Assembly (NCBI GenBank): GCA_963805705.1
Contig: CAWDVH010000002.1
Coordinates: 1-64,000 of the forward strand
DNA length: 64,000 bases
DNA from: CAWDVH01 sp963805705
GTDB lineage: Bacteria; Actinomycetota; Actinomycetes; Streptosporangiales; Streptosporangiaceae
Reading direction: 5' to 3'
The notes beneath the pieces are model-generated. The model saw only the letters and a program-made list of their open reading frames with translations. It had not been told where the DNA came from and did no database searches. Every line of letters starts with the position of its first letter. The first letter of the stretch is position 1. Positions 46,003-55,337 of the stretch are shown piece after piece. The position numbers and the translations under genes are program-made.

Positions 46003-47688
46003 TCAGTCGGGCAGCTCGACCGGCCCGATGTCGGCGAACACGTCCCCCGGTCCGGGGTTGTCAGGGTGGGTGTGGCCGCCCAGGTGATGCATGATGCCCC
46101 AGACGGCGTTCAGCGAGGTCTGGACCGCGCCCTCGACCCACGCGGGTGTCCAGGAGACGTCGTCTCCGGCGATGAAGATGCCCTGCTGTTCCAGCGGCAG
46201 TCGATCTTGCATGAAATGGGCGTACATCCGCTGGTTATACCGGTAGTGCCCGGGCAGCGCTCCCTTGAACGCGCCCAGGAAGTGCCGGTCGGCCTCCCAG
46301 GACACGGTGATCGGGTCACCGATGATGTGGCTGGCGATGTCGACGTCTGGATAGATCTTGTTCAGGGCGTTGAGCGCGAGCCGGACCCGGCGGTCGACCG
46401 GCTCGGGGAGCATCTTCAGCGCGTCGCTCATCCAGGAGTACGTCAGGCAGATCACGCCCGGCTGGCTGTCACCGTTGTCGAACAGATAGGTGCCACGGGT
46501 CAGCCGGTCGGTCAGCGTCATGCTCATGACGTCGCGGCCCGTGCGCGGGTCTGTGTCCTTCCAGAACGGCCGGTCGACCATCACGAAAGTCTTGGAGGAC
46601 TGCATGTAGCGCGTCCGGTCGAGGGCCGTCCATATCTTCGGGGAGAACAGCGCCTCGTCGCATTCGATCTGCGTGGTGAGCAGCCAGCTCTGGCAGGTCG
46701 CCAGCACCGCCGTGTACCGGCGGGTATGCCCCCAGGCGTCGGTTACCGCGAACCGGCCATCGCCGTCGCGCGCGATCTGCGCGACACCGGCCCTGGGCGC
46801 GCCGGAGTGCAGCGAGGCCAGCGAGGTGCCGGGCGGCCAGTGGGCGGCCCGGGCCGCAGGGTGGCGCCAGATCCCGCGGGGAACTTGCTCGACGCCGCCG
46901 ACCACCAGGCGCTGGTCCTGGTCGCAGTTGGTCATCACGACCCGGAAGATTTCCAGCATGGAGTTCGGAAAGTCGGAATCCCAGCCGCCGGTGCCGAACC
47001 CTACATTTCCGAAGACCTCGCGGTGGTGAAACGACAGCGAGGAGAACGCTTTCGAGCTCGCGACGAAGTCGTAGAACGTACGGTCATCCCAGCGGGGCAC
47101 CAGATCGTTCCACAGCGACTTCAGCGTCGTGACGTCGCGCGCCCGGATCGCATCCTGGATGCCGGAGAAGCGCACATCCTCCAGGGCTTGCGCCCATGCA
47201 GCGGCGACCTCGGTGAACAGCGGGGGAAGGTCGTCAAGCGTGTGCGCATAATGCGTGACGCCCTCCAGATCGATGACCGTGCTGCCGGCCGCCTCGGTCA
47301 GCGGGTTGGGGAACGGCCGGCTCTGCAGGCCCAGCAGGTCAACGTAGTGGTAGAAGGACGTCGCCGACACCGGGAAACGCATCCCGCCGAGTTCCGCGAC
47401 CACGCCCTCGGCTCCCTCGAAGGCCTGCGAACGCAGCCGCCCCCCCATCTGTGAGGCCTCGTAGACCACCGGCTTGACACCGAGCCTCATCAGCTCGTAG
47501 GCAGCGACCAGGCCGGAGATGCCCGCACCGACGATGGCCACCTCTACGCCGTGATGCTCGGCCGGGATCGAGCCGAGACCGGCCGGATGCCCGATCCAGT
47601 CGTCGAACGGGAACGGGAAGTCCGGGCCGAAGATCGTGACCGGGCCCTTGTCGCCCTGCGGTGCATCCCGGCGACGTTCGTTCACCAT
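46003..47688 (-). CDS. Flavin amine oxidase (tryptophan monooxygenase-like)
   Basis: 561 residues from the ATG at 47688. The dinucleotide motif VAIVGAGISGLVAAYELMRLG starts near residue 50, followed by YEASQMGGRLRSQ and AELGGMRFPVSATSF. The C-terminal FAD segment is IFIAGDDVSWTPAWVEGAVQTSLNA. It resembles bacterial L-amino-acid oxidases and tryptophan 2-monooxygenases, which oxidise aromatic amino acids or amines. No signal peptide is seen. Confidence 0.85.
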   Translation of the reverse strand: MVNERRRDAPQGDKGPVTIFGPDFPFPFDDWIGHPAGLGSIPAEHHGVEVAIVGAGISGLVAAYELMRLGVKPVVYEASQMGGRLRSQAFEGAEGVVAELGGMRFPVSATSFYHYVDLLGLQSRPFPNPLTEAAGSTVIDLEGVTHYAHTLDDLPPLFTEVAAAWAQALEDVRFSGIQDAIRARDVTTLKSLWNDLVPRWDDRTFYDFVASSKAFSSLSFHHREVFGNVGFGTGGWDSDFPNSMLEIFRVVMTNCDQDQRLVVGGVEQVPRGIWRHPAARAAHWPPGTSLASLHSGAPRAGVAQIARDGDGRFAVTDAWGHTRRYTAVLATCQSWLLTTQIECDEALFSPKIWTALDRTRYMQSSKTFVMVDRPFWKDTDPRTGRDVMSMTLTDRLTRGTYLFDNGDSQPGVICLTYSWMSDALKMLPEPVDRRVRLALNALNKIYPDVDIASHIIGDPITVSWEADRHFLGAFKGALPGHYRYNQRMYAHFMQDRLPLEQQGIFIAGDDVSWTPAWVEGAVQTSLNAVWGIMHHLGGHTHPDNPGPGDVFADIGPVELPD

Positions 47689-47789
47689 GAAGGCGCCTAA
47701 CGCTGGCGGTGGAAGCCTGCTACGCCGGAGGATACGCACGACCGTGCCCTACGTTCACAGCAGGGTGCGGGCGGCCCTCGGCCGACGGA

Positions 47790-48245
47790 TTACTCCCGGT
47801 CGATCCTGCGCAGGCCCTGGGCGGGAGTCCACCACTCCACGACGAGCATCGTGGCCTTCTCGTTGAGATGCGTGTGCACGACCTCGGCGATGTCGGCGCA
47901 GAAGCGGTCGCCGTCGGGTCCATTGGTCAGCGGCCCCGCGCAGATCGCCCGCCCGGAGATCTTCGCCTCACCCGGCCACTGCGCTTCCGCGCCCTCGACC
48001 GGGTCGATCGTGGCGCTGTGCAGTGCGAACCGCGGATCCCGGCCCAGATCCGCGCCCTTGCGCGCGTTCGGCATCGAGCCGAAGGCCACCTCGCCGTCGT
48101 CAAAGGCCACCTCGATCCCGGAGATCCGCGGCGACCCGTCGGCTCGCAAGGTGGCAATCGTCTTGTGCCTGTGCCCGTCGAAGAGCTCCCGCACGCGCTG
48201 CGCGAACTCAGGTTCCGCGCGCTCGACGTCCGCCCAAGCCGTCAT
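47790..48245 (-). CDS. PPOX-class split-barrel protein
   Basis: 151 residues. KTIATLRADGSPRISGIEVAF and the DPRFALHSATIDP segment are typical of actinobacterial PPOX-family proteins that bind flavin or F420. The ATG at 48245 follows 12 bases after a possible small reading frame on the same strand. Confidence 0.8.
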   Translation of the reverse strand: MTAWADVERAEPEFAQRVRELFDGHRHKTIATLRADGSPRISGIEVAFDDGEVAFGSMPNARKGADLGRDPRFALHSATIDPVEGAEAQWPGEAKISGRAICAGPLTNGPDGDRFCADIAEVVHTHLNEKATMLVVEWWTPAQGLRRIDRE

Positions 48246-48257
48246 GCGCCCAATATC

Positions 48258-48407
48258 TCACAGGCGACCGATGGCCAGCTCGCTGTCAACGGCGGTTACG
48301 CGGATGGTGGCTGGCTCAGAGCTGACGTAGCTGTTCACCATGGCCACGCCGGGCAGGCTGGCCAGCTGGTTGGCGTGGCAGCAACTTGCTGCCAAAGTTG
48401 CCGACAT
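48258..48407 (-). CDS. Possible 49-residue protein or gene remnant
   Basis: The 327-base gap before the PhzF-like gene holds one short minus-strand frame with strong coding-type third-position bias, containing ANQLASLPGVAMVNSYVSSE. It ends 12 bases before the PPOX gene, so it may be its leader gene or the 3' end of a lost gene. Not recognised. The rest of the gap shows nothing. Confidence 0.3.
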   Translation of the reverse strand: MSATLAASCCHANQLASLPGVAMVNSYVSSEPATIRVTAVDSELAIGRL

Positions 48408-48572
48408 CGGCTCGCGCCGGCGTGCCGGCCGGCCAGGCTGGTTGCCGACGCGCTCGCCGCCGCCGACGGGGTGGCCGCCGCACCGGGGCGCACTTGATGC
48501 CCGGCGGCACCGGACGCCCTCCTAGGTGCGGGGTCGCTGAGAACCGTTTCCGCTGCCATCGGAAGGCCCTTG

Positions 48573-49421
48573 ATGACCATGCCACGCTCACGTGCGTTTA
48601 CGCAGGTCGATGTGTTCTCCACGGTCCCCTATCTCGGCAATCCGGTTGCCGTCGTCCACGATGGCACGGACTTGACCGACGAGCAGATGCAGCGCCTGGC
48701 GCGCTGGATGAATTTGTCCGAGACGACGTTCGTCTTGCCTCCCGCCACTGCGGCGGCGGACTACCGGCTGCGGATCTTCACCCCGGCCGGTGAACTGCCG
48801 TTCGCCGGGCACCCCACTCTTGGGTCCGCGCGCGCGTGGCTGGACAACGGCGGCACACCGCACCACCCCGGCCGGATCGTGCAGGAGTGCGCCGCCGGCC
48901 TGATCAGCGTGCGCCGCGCCGAGGGCATCTTGTCCTTCGCCGCCCCGCCGATGGTCCGCGGCGGCGCGCTCGACGACAAGTACGTCGGCCAGATCGTCGC
49001 CGCGTTCGGCATCAAGCGGGACCGTGTCCTGGCCCACCAGTGGGTAGACAACGGGCCCGGCTGGGCCGTGGTCCAGTTGCCCACGGCCGGGGAGGTCCTG
49101 GCCCTCGAACCCGATCTGTCGCTCATCCCGGCCGCGATGGTCGGCGCGATCGGTGCCTACCCCGACGGGTCCGAGCACGCCTTTGAGATGCGGACCTTCG
49201 CCCCCGGCGCCGGCGTGGCCGAGGACCCGGTATGCGGCAGCATGAACGCCTCGGTCGGACAATGGCTCACCAGCACCGGCGCCGCGCCCTGCGCCTACCG
49301 GGTCTCCCAGGGCGCGCGCCTGGGCCGCGCCGGGACCATCGAGATCACCGCCGATCCGGACGGCACGGTCTGGGTCGGCGGCGCCACCACCGGCTGCATC
49401 CGCGGCACCATCACCCTGTGA
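48573..49421 (+). CDS. PhzF-family isomerase/epimerase
   Basis: 282 residues from the ATG at 48573, with GGAAGG six bases before it. Motifs: VDVFSTVPYLGNPVAVV, the catalytic Glu in NLSETTFV, FAGHPTLGSA, and EDPVCGSMNASVG in the second half-barrel. PhzF proteins fold like diaminopimelate epimerase and isomerise small acids. No other phenazine genes are nearby, so a phenazine role is unlikely. Confidence 0.9.
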   Translation: MTMPRSRAFTQVDVFSTVPYLGNPVAVVHDGTDLTDEQMQRLARWMNLSETTFVLPPATAAADYRLRIFTPAGELPFAGHPTLGSARAWLDNGGTPHHPGRIVQECAAGLISVRRAEGILSFAAPPMVRGGALDDKYVGQIVAAFGIKRDRVLAHQWVDNGPGWAVVQLPTAGEVLALEPDLSLIPAAMVGAIGAYPDGSEHAFEMRTFAPGAGVAEDPVCGSMNASVGQWLTSTGAAPCAYRVSQGARLGRAGTIEITADPDGTVWVGGATTGCIRGTITL

Positions 49422-49531
49422 CCAGTCCGGCGCCGCGCGACCAGCAGCCTGGTCGACGCCGGAACGCGCAGAACGCCGGCTGAGTGAGCGCGAGCGCGTC
49501 TGCTGAACTGGCTGGCTTCTATCCTGATCGG

Positions 49532-49819
49532 ATGAACCTGGAGTTCAGCGGCGAGGTGTGGTTCTGGCAAGGCCCGGCACCGTGGCACTTCATCACCGTT
49601 CCGGAAGAGGAGTGCGGTGAGCTGCACGCAGCTTCTGCGTTCGTGACCTACGGCTGGGGCATGATTCCGGTCACGGCGCAGATCGGGGCCACCGGGTGGA
49701 AGACATCGCTGTTCCCGAAAGATGGGCGGTACATCGTGCCGCTGAAGGCGTGGGTGCGGAAGGCCGAAGGGCTTGAGCTAGGCGACATAGTGACGGTCCG
49801 CCTGGCCGTCGGCGCCTGA
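49532..49819 (+). CDS. DUF1905 family protein
   Basis: 95 residues from the ATG at 49532. It starts LEFSGEVWFWQGPAPWHFITVP and continues WGMIPVTAQIGATGWKTSLFPK, the single-domain DUF1905 pattern; function unknown. The ribosome site is poor, and the frame extends to 49484. Confidence 0.8.
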   Translation: MNLEFSGEVWFWQGPAPWHFITVPEEECGELHAASAFVTYGWGMIPVTAQIGATGWKTSLFPKDGRYIVPLKAWVRKAEGLELGDIVTVRLAVGA

Positions 49820-49843
49820 ACACGGATCACGCCCAGCCGGCCG

Positions 49844-50614
49844 TCAGGACGGCACGGTAAAGGCGGCCGTGATGCCTCCCTCGATCGGGAAGGCCGATGC
49901 CGTCACGAAGCCGGCGTCGTCACTGGCCAGATAGGCCACGGTGCCGGCGAGTTCCTCGACTGTGCCGAAGCGCCCCATCGGATAGTGGATGAGCCGCTTG
50001 GAGAGCTCCTCGGAAGGAAGCCTGCTGAACAGCTCGCGCAGCTGCGGGGTCTCGACTGGCCCCAGGCACAAGGCATTCACTCGCACGCCCCGGCGCGCGA
50101 GATGGGTGCCCAGGTCGCGGGACAGCTGGATCACGGCGGCCTTGGCCGCCGAGTAGGCCATCTGCGAGGTCGCCGCTCCCATCACGGCCAGGAAAGAGGC
50201 AGTGTTGATCACCGACCCAGAGGGAGGGTCATTCCTGAGCAGATACGGGATGGCGTGCTTACACGACAGGAACGTCGTCGTCAGGTTGGCAGCGAAAACC
50301 CGCTCCCATGTCTCCTGCGTCATGTCGAGCGCGGAGTGGTCATCGGGGTCGCTCAGGCCCGCGTTGTTGAACAGCACGTCGATCCGGCCGAACTCCTGGT
50401 AGATGCGGGCGAACGTCCGTTCTACCTCGGCCTCGACAGTAAGGTCAGCCTCCAGGCCGAGCACGCCGACTGAGTGCTCCCGCTTATCGACGCCGATGAC
50501 AACGGCGCCCTCGCGCCGGAGTCGCTCGGCGGTCGCCTCGCCGATGACGCCAGCCGCACCAGCGATGACGCACACCTTGCCCGCCAGCCGGTCCGCTATC
50601 GCATGCTCAGGCAC
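49844..50614 (-). CDS. Short-chain dehydrogenase/reductase
   Basis: 256 residues. The cofactor loop is VIAGAAGVIGEATAERL; NNAGLSD follows, then INTASF and the catalytic AYSAAKAAV (Tyr-x3-Lys). It ends with FPIEGGITAAFTVPS. A classical SDR, complete, with an Asp after the second strand (GVDKREH) suggesting NAD preference. Substrate unknown. Confidence 0.9.
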   Translation of the reverse strand: MPEHAIADRLAGKVCVIAGAAGVIGEATAERLRREGAVVIGVDKREHSVGVLGLEADLTVEAEVERTFARIYQEFGRIDVLFNNAGLSDPDDHSALDMTQETWERVFAANLTTTFLSCKHAIPYLLRNDPPSGSVINTASFLAVMGAATSQMAYSAAKAAVIQLSRDLGTHLARRGVRVNALCLGPVETPQLRELFSRLPSEELSKRLIHYPMGRFGTVEELAGTVAYLASDDAGFVTASAFPIEGGITAAFTVPS

Positions 50615-50703
50615 GTCGAGAAGTCTGCCATCCGCATCTGCGCCGTGGAGGGGAGTTCACGCAGGCTGGCTTGCAGTAGTGAGGGCCGTGCGTGACTGGC
50701 TGC

Positions 50704-51639
50704 TTAGTCGCGTTGCGAATCAGGCTCCGGTTTGCCGGCGGCTGCGCTGGCGAGGATTTCGTAGTCAGCGTCGGTGAGCCAGCCGTGGTCGTAGGCGAGC
50801 ACGACGTCGTCGAAGGAGCCGGGGAGATAGGGCTCGGGGTCGTCGATGGCGGCCCTGGCGTGTTCCAGTTCCGGCGGGCAGACATCGGGGGCCACAGGCC
50901 ACCGGCGGGCGCGGAACTCCAGTCTCAGATCGTCCAGGGTGCGCCGGCCGTCCCGGTAGGAGGCCAGCATCGCGGTTACGCCGCTGACCGGCAGCGTCCG
51001 GCCTCCGGCTAGCCCAGGAGTGCCGCCAGCGGACTGGGCGCCAGAGGCCCACCGGATGCGGTTTCGGGCCTGGGCGGCCGCCGGATCGGCGAGGGCCTGG
51101 ATGGCCTCAGGCGGGATGTACCGGCCCCCGTGGCCGAGCCCGCGCCGGTACTCCTCTTCACCGCTGCGGTGAGCCGCGTCCGACCGGCGCACCGCCTCGT
51201 CGATGCTTATGTCAGCGAACACGGCGGTGACGGTGTATCCGGCGAACCGCAGGGCGTACGTCCAGGACTCCGCGGCCCGCCAGGACGCCAGCGTGATGTC
51301 CAGGATCAGGTTCGTGCCGTCGGCCAGGGCCAGCATGGCGATGCGCTTGGCCAGGTACTGGGCCTCCGCGTGGACCAGGTCGGCCCGCTCCAGCGGGGAC
51401 AGCCCTTCCGCCCGGGGGATGAGATGGCGGGCAGCCATCCGCGCCAGGACAGCGTCAATGCTGACGGTCAGGTACCGTGACCGGCCGGCGCCCGCCTGGG
51501 CGAGGGCAACGGCCTTGTCCGCGCCGGGCAGCCCCGCCGCGATGATCGCGCTGTGCCCGCGAGGCACCTCGGCGGCAGCCTGGTAGAGCTCAGCCACTAG
51601 CTGTCCCTGCTGCCGGTTGCGGTCCCCGGTCCAGATCAC
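50704..51639 (-). CDS. Zeta-toxin-like kinase with degenerate P-loop
   Basis: 311 residues from the GTG at 51639 (GAAGGA upstream). The fold of a zeta toxin is visible: YLTVSIDAVLARMAA, TNLILDITLASWRAAESWTY, AVFADISIDEAVRRSDAAH and GGRYIPPEAI. The Walker A position reads AGLPGADKAVA, lacking the GKS/T that binds phosphate, so the kinase may be weak or inactive. No epsilon-type antitoxin gene is next to it. A C-terminal 100-residue extension is of unknown use. Confidence 0.75.
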   Translation of the reverse strand: MIWTGDRNRQQGQLVAELYQAAAEVPRGHSAIIAAGLPGADKAVALAQAGAGRSRYLTVSIDAVLARMAARHLIPRAEGLSPLERADLVHAEAQYLAKRIAMLALADGTNLILDITLASWRAAESWTYALRFAGYTVTAVFADISIDEAVRRSDAAHRSGEEEYRRGLGHGGRYIPPEAIQALADPAAAQARNRIRWASGAQSAGGTPGLAGGRTLPVSGVTAMLASYRDGRRTLDDLRLEFRARRWPVAPDVCPPELEHARAAIDDPEPYLPGSFDDVVLAYDHGWLTDADYEILASAAAGKPEPDSQRD

Positions 51640-51686
51640 GTTGTGTCCTTCGGTTGCGCGGCCAGCCCGGCGGTACATTCAGTTTC

Positions 51687-52502
51687 GTGTTGCTGAGCAA
51701 TCTTGCCTACCGCGTGTACGCCTGGCGGCTGCGCTCCCAGCTTGCGGGCAGGCCCGCACCTCGGCATGTCGGCTTGATCATGGACGGTAACAGGCGGTGG
51801 GCTCGTCAGATGGGCATGGCGAACCCGAGCCTCGGGCACAAATACGGGGCCGAGCACGTCGAGGACGTGCTGCGCTGGTGCCAGGCGGCGGGCATTCAGC
51901 ACGTGACGGTATTCGTGTGCTCAACTGAGAACCTGCTCCGCCGGGGCGATGCCGAGGTCGCATTCCTCATGCAGGTCATCGAGCAGGTCGTCGCCGGCAA
52001 ACTCGCGGCGGAGCCAGCCTGGCAGGTTCACCTCGCCGGAATTCTCGATGTCATTCCCGATAGCACAGCACGCGCGCTGAAAGACGCGGTCGCCGCCACG
52101 CGCGACTGCTCGACTGGAGCGCAGGTAACCCTGGCGATCGGGTACGGCGGTCGCCAGGAAATCGCTGACGCGATCGTCTCCCTTCTCCATGAGCAGGCGG
52201 CAGCAGGCAGCACGGTGGCCGAGCTAGCGGAGACGCTGACGGCCAGTGACATCGCCAGGCATCTCTACACTGCCGGGCAGCCTGATCCCGACCTGATCAT
52301 CCGCACGAGCGGCGAGCAGCGCCTCTCGGACTTCCTGCTCTGGCAGAGCGCGCATTCCGAGCTGTATTTCTGCGAGGCATACTGGCCAGGGTTCCGGGAG
52401 ATCGACTTCTTGCGTGCGCTCAGAAGTTACGCCGCTCGCCGCGTGCCGTCTCCGCCTGATCTGCCGGCCGGGCCGGGCGGGCCGCGGGAGGCATCACCAT
52501 GA
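51687..52502 (+). CDS. Cis-prenyltransferase (UppS-like)
   Basis: 271 residues from the GTG at 51687. Motifs of undecaprenyl/decaprenyl diphosphate synthases are complete: LIMDGNRRWAR with the Mg-binding Asp, KYGAEHVEDVLRWC, STENLLR, and RTSGEQRLSDFLLWQSAHSE...YWPGF near the end. It condenses isopentenyl units into a polyprenyl lipid carrier. The following glycosyltransferase overlaps it by four bases, suggesting the lipid feeds that enzyme. Confidence 0.88.
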   Translation: MLLSNLAYRVYAWRLRSQLAGRPAPRHVGLIMDGNRRWARQMGMANPSLGHKYGAEHVEDVLRWCQAAGIQHVTVFVCSTENLLRRGDAEVAFLMQVIEQVVAGKLAAEPAWQVHLAGILDVIPDSTARALKDAVAATRDCSTGAQVTLAIGYGGRQEIADAIVSLLHEQAAAGSTVAELAETLTASDIARHLYTAGQPDPDLIIRTSGEQRLSDFLLWQSAHSELYFCEAYWPGFREIDFLRALRSYAARRVPSPPDLPAGPGGPREASP

Positions 52503-54052
52503 ACCAGCCAGACGGCTCCGCCGCTCCGAGACCTCCGGCTGCCGTCGCGGCTGCCACGCCGGCTCCGCAGGGACCGGCTCCCGGATCCGATCGCGTGCCG
52601 GTGCTGGCCTGGATAATCGCCGCCGTGTTCGTGGCGGTCGAGCTCGCGGTGAGCAACCGGTACGGCTTCTTGCAGGACGAGCTGTACTTCATCGTGGCGG
52701 GGCACCATCTCGCGTTCGGCTACGTGGACCAGCCGCCGATCGCCCCGTTGCTCACCCGCATCACCGGCATACTCGGCGTCAGCCCGACGGCGATCCGGAT
52801 CATCCCGGCGCTGGCCGGCGGGGCCATCGTGATCATGGCGGCCAGGTTCGCGGCGCTGTTCGGCGCGGGCCGGCTCGGCCGGGTGCTCGCCGCCCTCATC
52901 ACGGCGTGCGCTCCCGTCCTCATCGGCGCCGTGCACATCGGCAATACCACGCCGCTGGACCTGCTGGCCTGGACGGTGGTCCTGCTCTGCGTCACCACGG
53001 CCCTGCTGCGGCACCGGCCGCGCTGGTGGCTCGCTGCAGGAGCCGCCGCCGGCCTCGGGCTCGAGGCCGACAACCTGGTCATCTTGCTGCTGATCTGCCT
53101 GGCCGTGGGCCTGCTCGCCTCACCGCAGCGCTCCGTGCTGCGGACCAGGTGGCCCTGGCTCGGGGCCGGCATCGCCGCGGTGATCTGGGCGCCGAACCTC
53201 ATCTGGCAGGCCACGCACGGGTGGCCGCAGCTGGCCATGTCCGCCGCGCTGCACCAGCAGAACACCTCGCCGGCCGACTACGCGAGCGCCGTGCCGGGCC
53301 AGCTCCTGTACCTGGGCCTGCTGGTGGTGCCGCTGGTCGTCGCGGGCTTCGTCGTCCTCTGGCGAGCCCCCGAGCTGCGGTTCATCGCCGTCTCCGCCAC
53401 CCTCGTTCTGGTCTACGTGCTGGCCTGGGTACCGGGCAAGGTGTACTACGCCGACGGCGTGGCCCCGGCGGTGCTGGCCGCGGGCGCCACCGCGGCCGAG
53501 CGCTGGATAGCCCGCGCACGCCGGCCGCGGTGGCGGCGATGGCTGATAGTAGCCGCATCCCTGGTCGGCGTGGCCGCGATCCTGCCGAGCGTCCTGCCGA
53601 TACTGCCGGCCCGTGACGTGCGCGACTTGCCGGCTACTGCTCAGCAGAGCTCCCTCGGGGACACCATCGGCTGGCCGCAGCTGACCCGCGCGATCACGGC
53701 GCAGGACGCGGCTCTGGTACGCGCCGGGCAGCCGCCCACCTCGATCTTCACCGGATACTACGCAGAAGCCGGCGCGCTCGGCGTCCTTGGCTCTGCGCAC
53801 CACCTGCCGCCCGTGCTCTCCGCCCACAACGCCTACTGGATGTGGGGACCGGGCCAGGCCTCCGACCGCACGGTGCTCGTGGTCGACGCACTCGGCCAGC
53901 TACGGCCGTACTTCGCCCGCTGCCGCCTCCTGAGCACCTACCAGGCCCCGTACGGCGTGCAGAACGACTGGACCGGCGTGCAGCTCGGCGTCTGCACCGG
54001 CCCGGCGGCCAGCTGGCCCGCGCTGTGGCCGCACCTGAAGCATTACGGCTGA
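52499..54052 (+). CDS. GT39-family polyprenyl-phosphate-sugar glycosyltransferase
   Basis: 517 residues with about 10-11 membrane helices. After a Pro/Ala-rich start, the first helix is followed by YGFLQDELYFIVAGHHLAFGYVDQPP, with the Asp-Glu acidic pair in the first external loop. This is typical of PMT/ArnT-type enzymes that use polyprenyl-phosphate sugars. The C-terminal domain is external. The ATGA overlap with the prenyltransferase suggests joint action in decorating a surface polymer or protein. Confidence 0.88.
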   Translation: MNQPDGSAAPRPPAAVAAATPAPQGPAPGSDRVPVLAWIIAAVFVAVELAVSNRYGFLQDELYFIVAGHHLAFGYVDQPPIAPLLTRITGILGVSPTAIRIIPALAGGAIVIMAARFAALFGAGRLGRVLAALITACAPVLIGAVHIGNTTPLDLLAWTVVLLCVTTALLRHRPRWWLAAGAAAGLGLEADNLVILLLICLAVGLLASPQRSVLRTRWPWLGAGIAAVIWAPNLIWQATHGWPQLAMSAALHQQNTSPADYASAVPGQLLYLGLLVVPLVVAGFVVLWRAPELRFIAVSATLVLVYVLAWVPGKVYYADGVAPAVLAAGATAAERWIARARRPRWRRWLIVAASLVGVAAILPSVLPILPARDVRDLPATAQQSSLGDTIGWPQLTRAITAQDAALVRAGQPPTSIFTGYYAEAGALGVLGSAHHLPPVLSAHNAYWMWGPGQASDRTVLVVDALGQLRPYFARCRLLSTYQAPYGVQNDWTGVQLGVCTGPAASWPALWPHLKHYG

Positions 54053-54064
54053 CCGCGACCGCGG

Positions 54065-55336
54065 TCAGCCGATGCGCAGCGGAAGCGAGCGCGGTCCGCG
54101 GATCTGGCCCGCGGCCCAGGTCACCGCCGACGGGTCATCGAGGCTGAACTCCGGGATCCGCTCAAGCCAGACCTCGAGGGCGACGCGAAGCTCCATGCGG
54201 GCCAGGTGCGAGCCCACGCAGCGGTGGATGCCGAGGCCGAACGCGGCGTGCCGGTTGACCTCGCGGTCGATGACGACCTCACCCGCCCGGTCGAACTGCG
54301 CCGGGTCACGGTTGGCGGCCGGGAACGACAGCAGGATCCAGTCATCGGCCTTCATGTCCACGCCGTGCCAGTGCATGTCCCCGTTCACCAGCCGCGCCAT
54401 GGTGACCGGCGCGTAAGCCCGCAGGAACTCCTCCATCGCGGTCGGCAGCAGCCGGGGATCGGCGATGAGGCGCTCCCGGTCCGCCGGCGTCCTGGCCAGA
54501 TGCCACAAGGACGCGCCGATCGCGCTCCACGTCGTGTCGATGCCGGCGATGAGCAGCAGCGCCATCGTGCCGACGACATGGGAGGGGTCGAGACTCTGAC
54601 CGTGCAGTTCCGCGTTGATCAGGTAAGTGGTGAGGTCCTCACGCGGGTTCTCGAGGTGCTCGTGGACCTGGGCGACCAGGTAATCGAACAGCTTCATGAA
54701 CCGCGCGACGCGCTCGTCGGGAGGCAGGTTGATGCCTTCGAGCACGTTCTCGACAAACTCGCGGAAACGCGGTCCGTCCTCAGGCGGGAAGCCGAGCATG
54801 TCAGCGATGACCCGCATGGGGATGTGCTGGGCGTAGTCGTGGGCGGCATCGACGACGTCCCGCTCCCCGAACGCGTCGATGAGCGAATGGCAGAACGCCC
54901 TGGTGGCCGGCTCCTGCCTGGTGACCGCGGTCTTGGTGAACGCGGGGAGCAGCAGCTTGCGCGCGTCGTGATGGAACGGCGGGTCGGAGGAGATCGGCGG
55001 CGAGCCGCCGACCGGGGCCAGCTCGCGGGGCGGCCGGAAGTTGCTCATGATGATCGCTCGCGAGGAGAAGCGCTCGGTGTCGTAGGCGATCGAGGCGACG
55101 TCCTCGTAGCGCGTCGGCAGCCAGCCGCCGCCGAACCGCCCGGTGTGCGCGATCGGGCAGCTCTGCCGCAGGTTGTCCTGGATCGGGTACGGGTCGGCAG
55201 CCCACTCCGGCTCGAGATGCGAGAAGTCGCTCGCCCAGTCCGAGACCGGGCCCGTGATGATCTCATTGCGCGTCCCGAGCGGCTGCTCTTCGCGCGCCTC
55301 CCTGAAGTCTCTGCTGAAGCGGTCATCGACGGCCAT
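54065..55336 (-). CDS. Cytochrome P450
   Basis: 423 residues from the ATG at 55336 (CAGGAGG upstream). The I-helix oxygen-binding motif is AGIDTTWSA, the K-helix ExxR lies in EEFLRAY, and the heme loop FGLGIHRCVGSHLAR holds the Cys ligand. The adjacent ferredoxin, one base upstream in the operon, is the expected electron donor. Substrate unknown; the TetR gene ahead may sense it. Confidence 0.93.
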   Translation of the reverse strand: MAVDDRFSRDFREAREEQPLGTRNEIITGPVSDWASDFSHLEPEWAADPYPIQDNLRQSCPIAHTGRFGGGWLPTRYEDVASIAYDTERFSSRAIIMSNFRPPRELAPVGGSPPISSDPPFHHDARKLLLPAFTKTAVTRQEPATRAFCHSLIDAFGERDVVDAAHDYAQHIPMRVIADMLGFPPEDGPRFREFVENVLEGINLPPDERVARFMKLFDYLVAQVHEHLENPREDLTTYLINAELHGQSLDPSHVVGTMALLLIAGIDTTWSAIGASLWHLARTPADRERLIADPRLLPTAMEEFLRAYAPVTMARLVNGDMHWHGVDMKADDWILLSFPAANRDPAQFDRAGEVVIDREVNRHAAFGLGIHRCVGSHLARMELRVALEVWLERIPEFSLDDPSAVTWAAGQIRGPRSLPLRIG

Positions 55337-55337
55337 G

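Noticed and set aside
45976..47454. Long plus-strand open frame over the amine oxidase
   Set aside because: Antisense shadow caused by high GC; the minus-strand frame has the flavin motifs.
48573..49421. Phenazine biosynthesis locus
   Set aside because: Only a PhzF-like protein is present; no other phz genes nearby.
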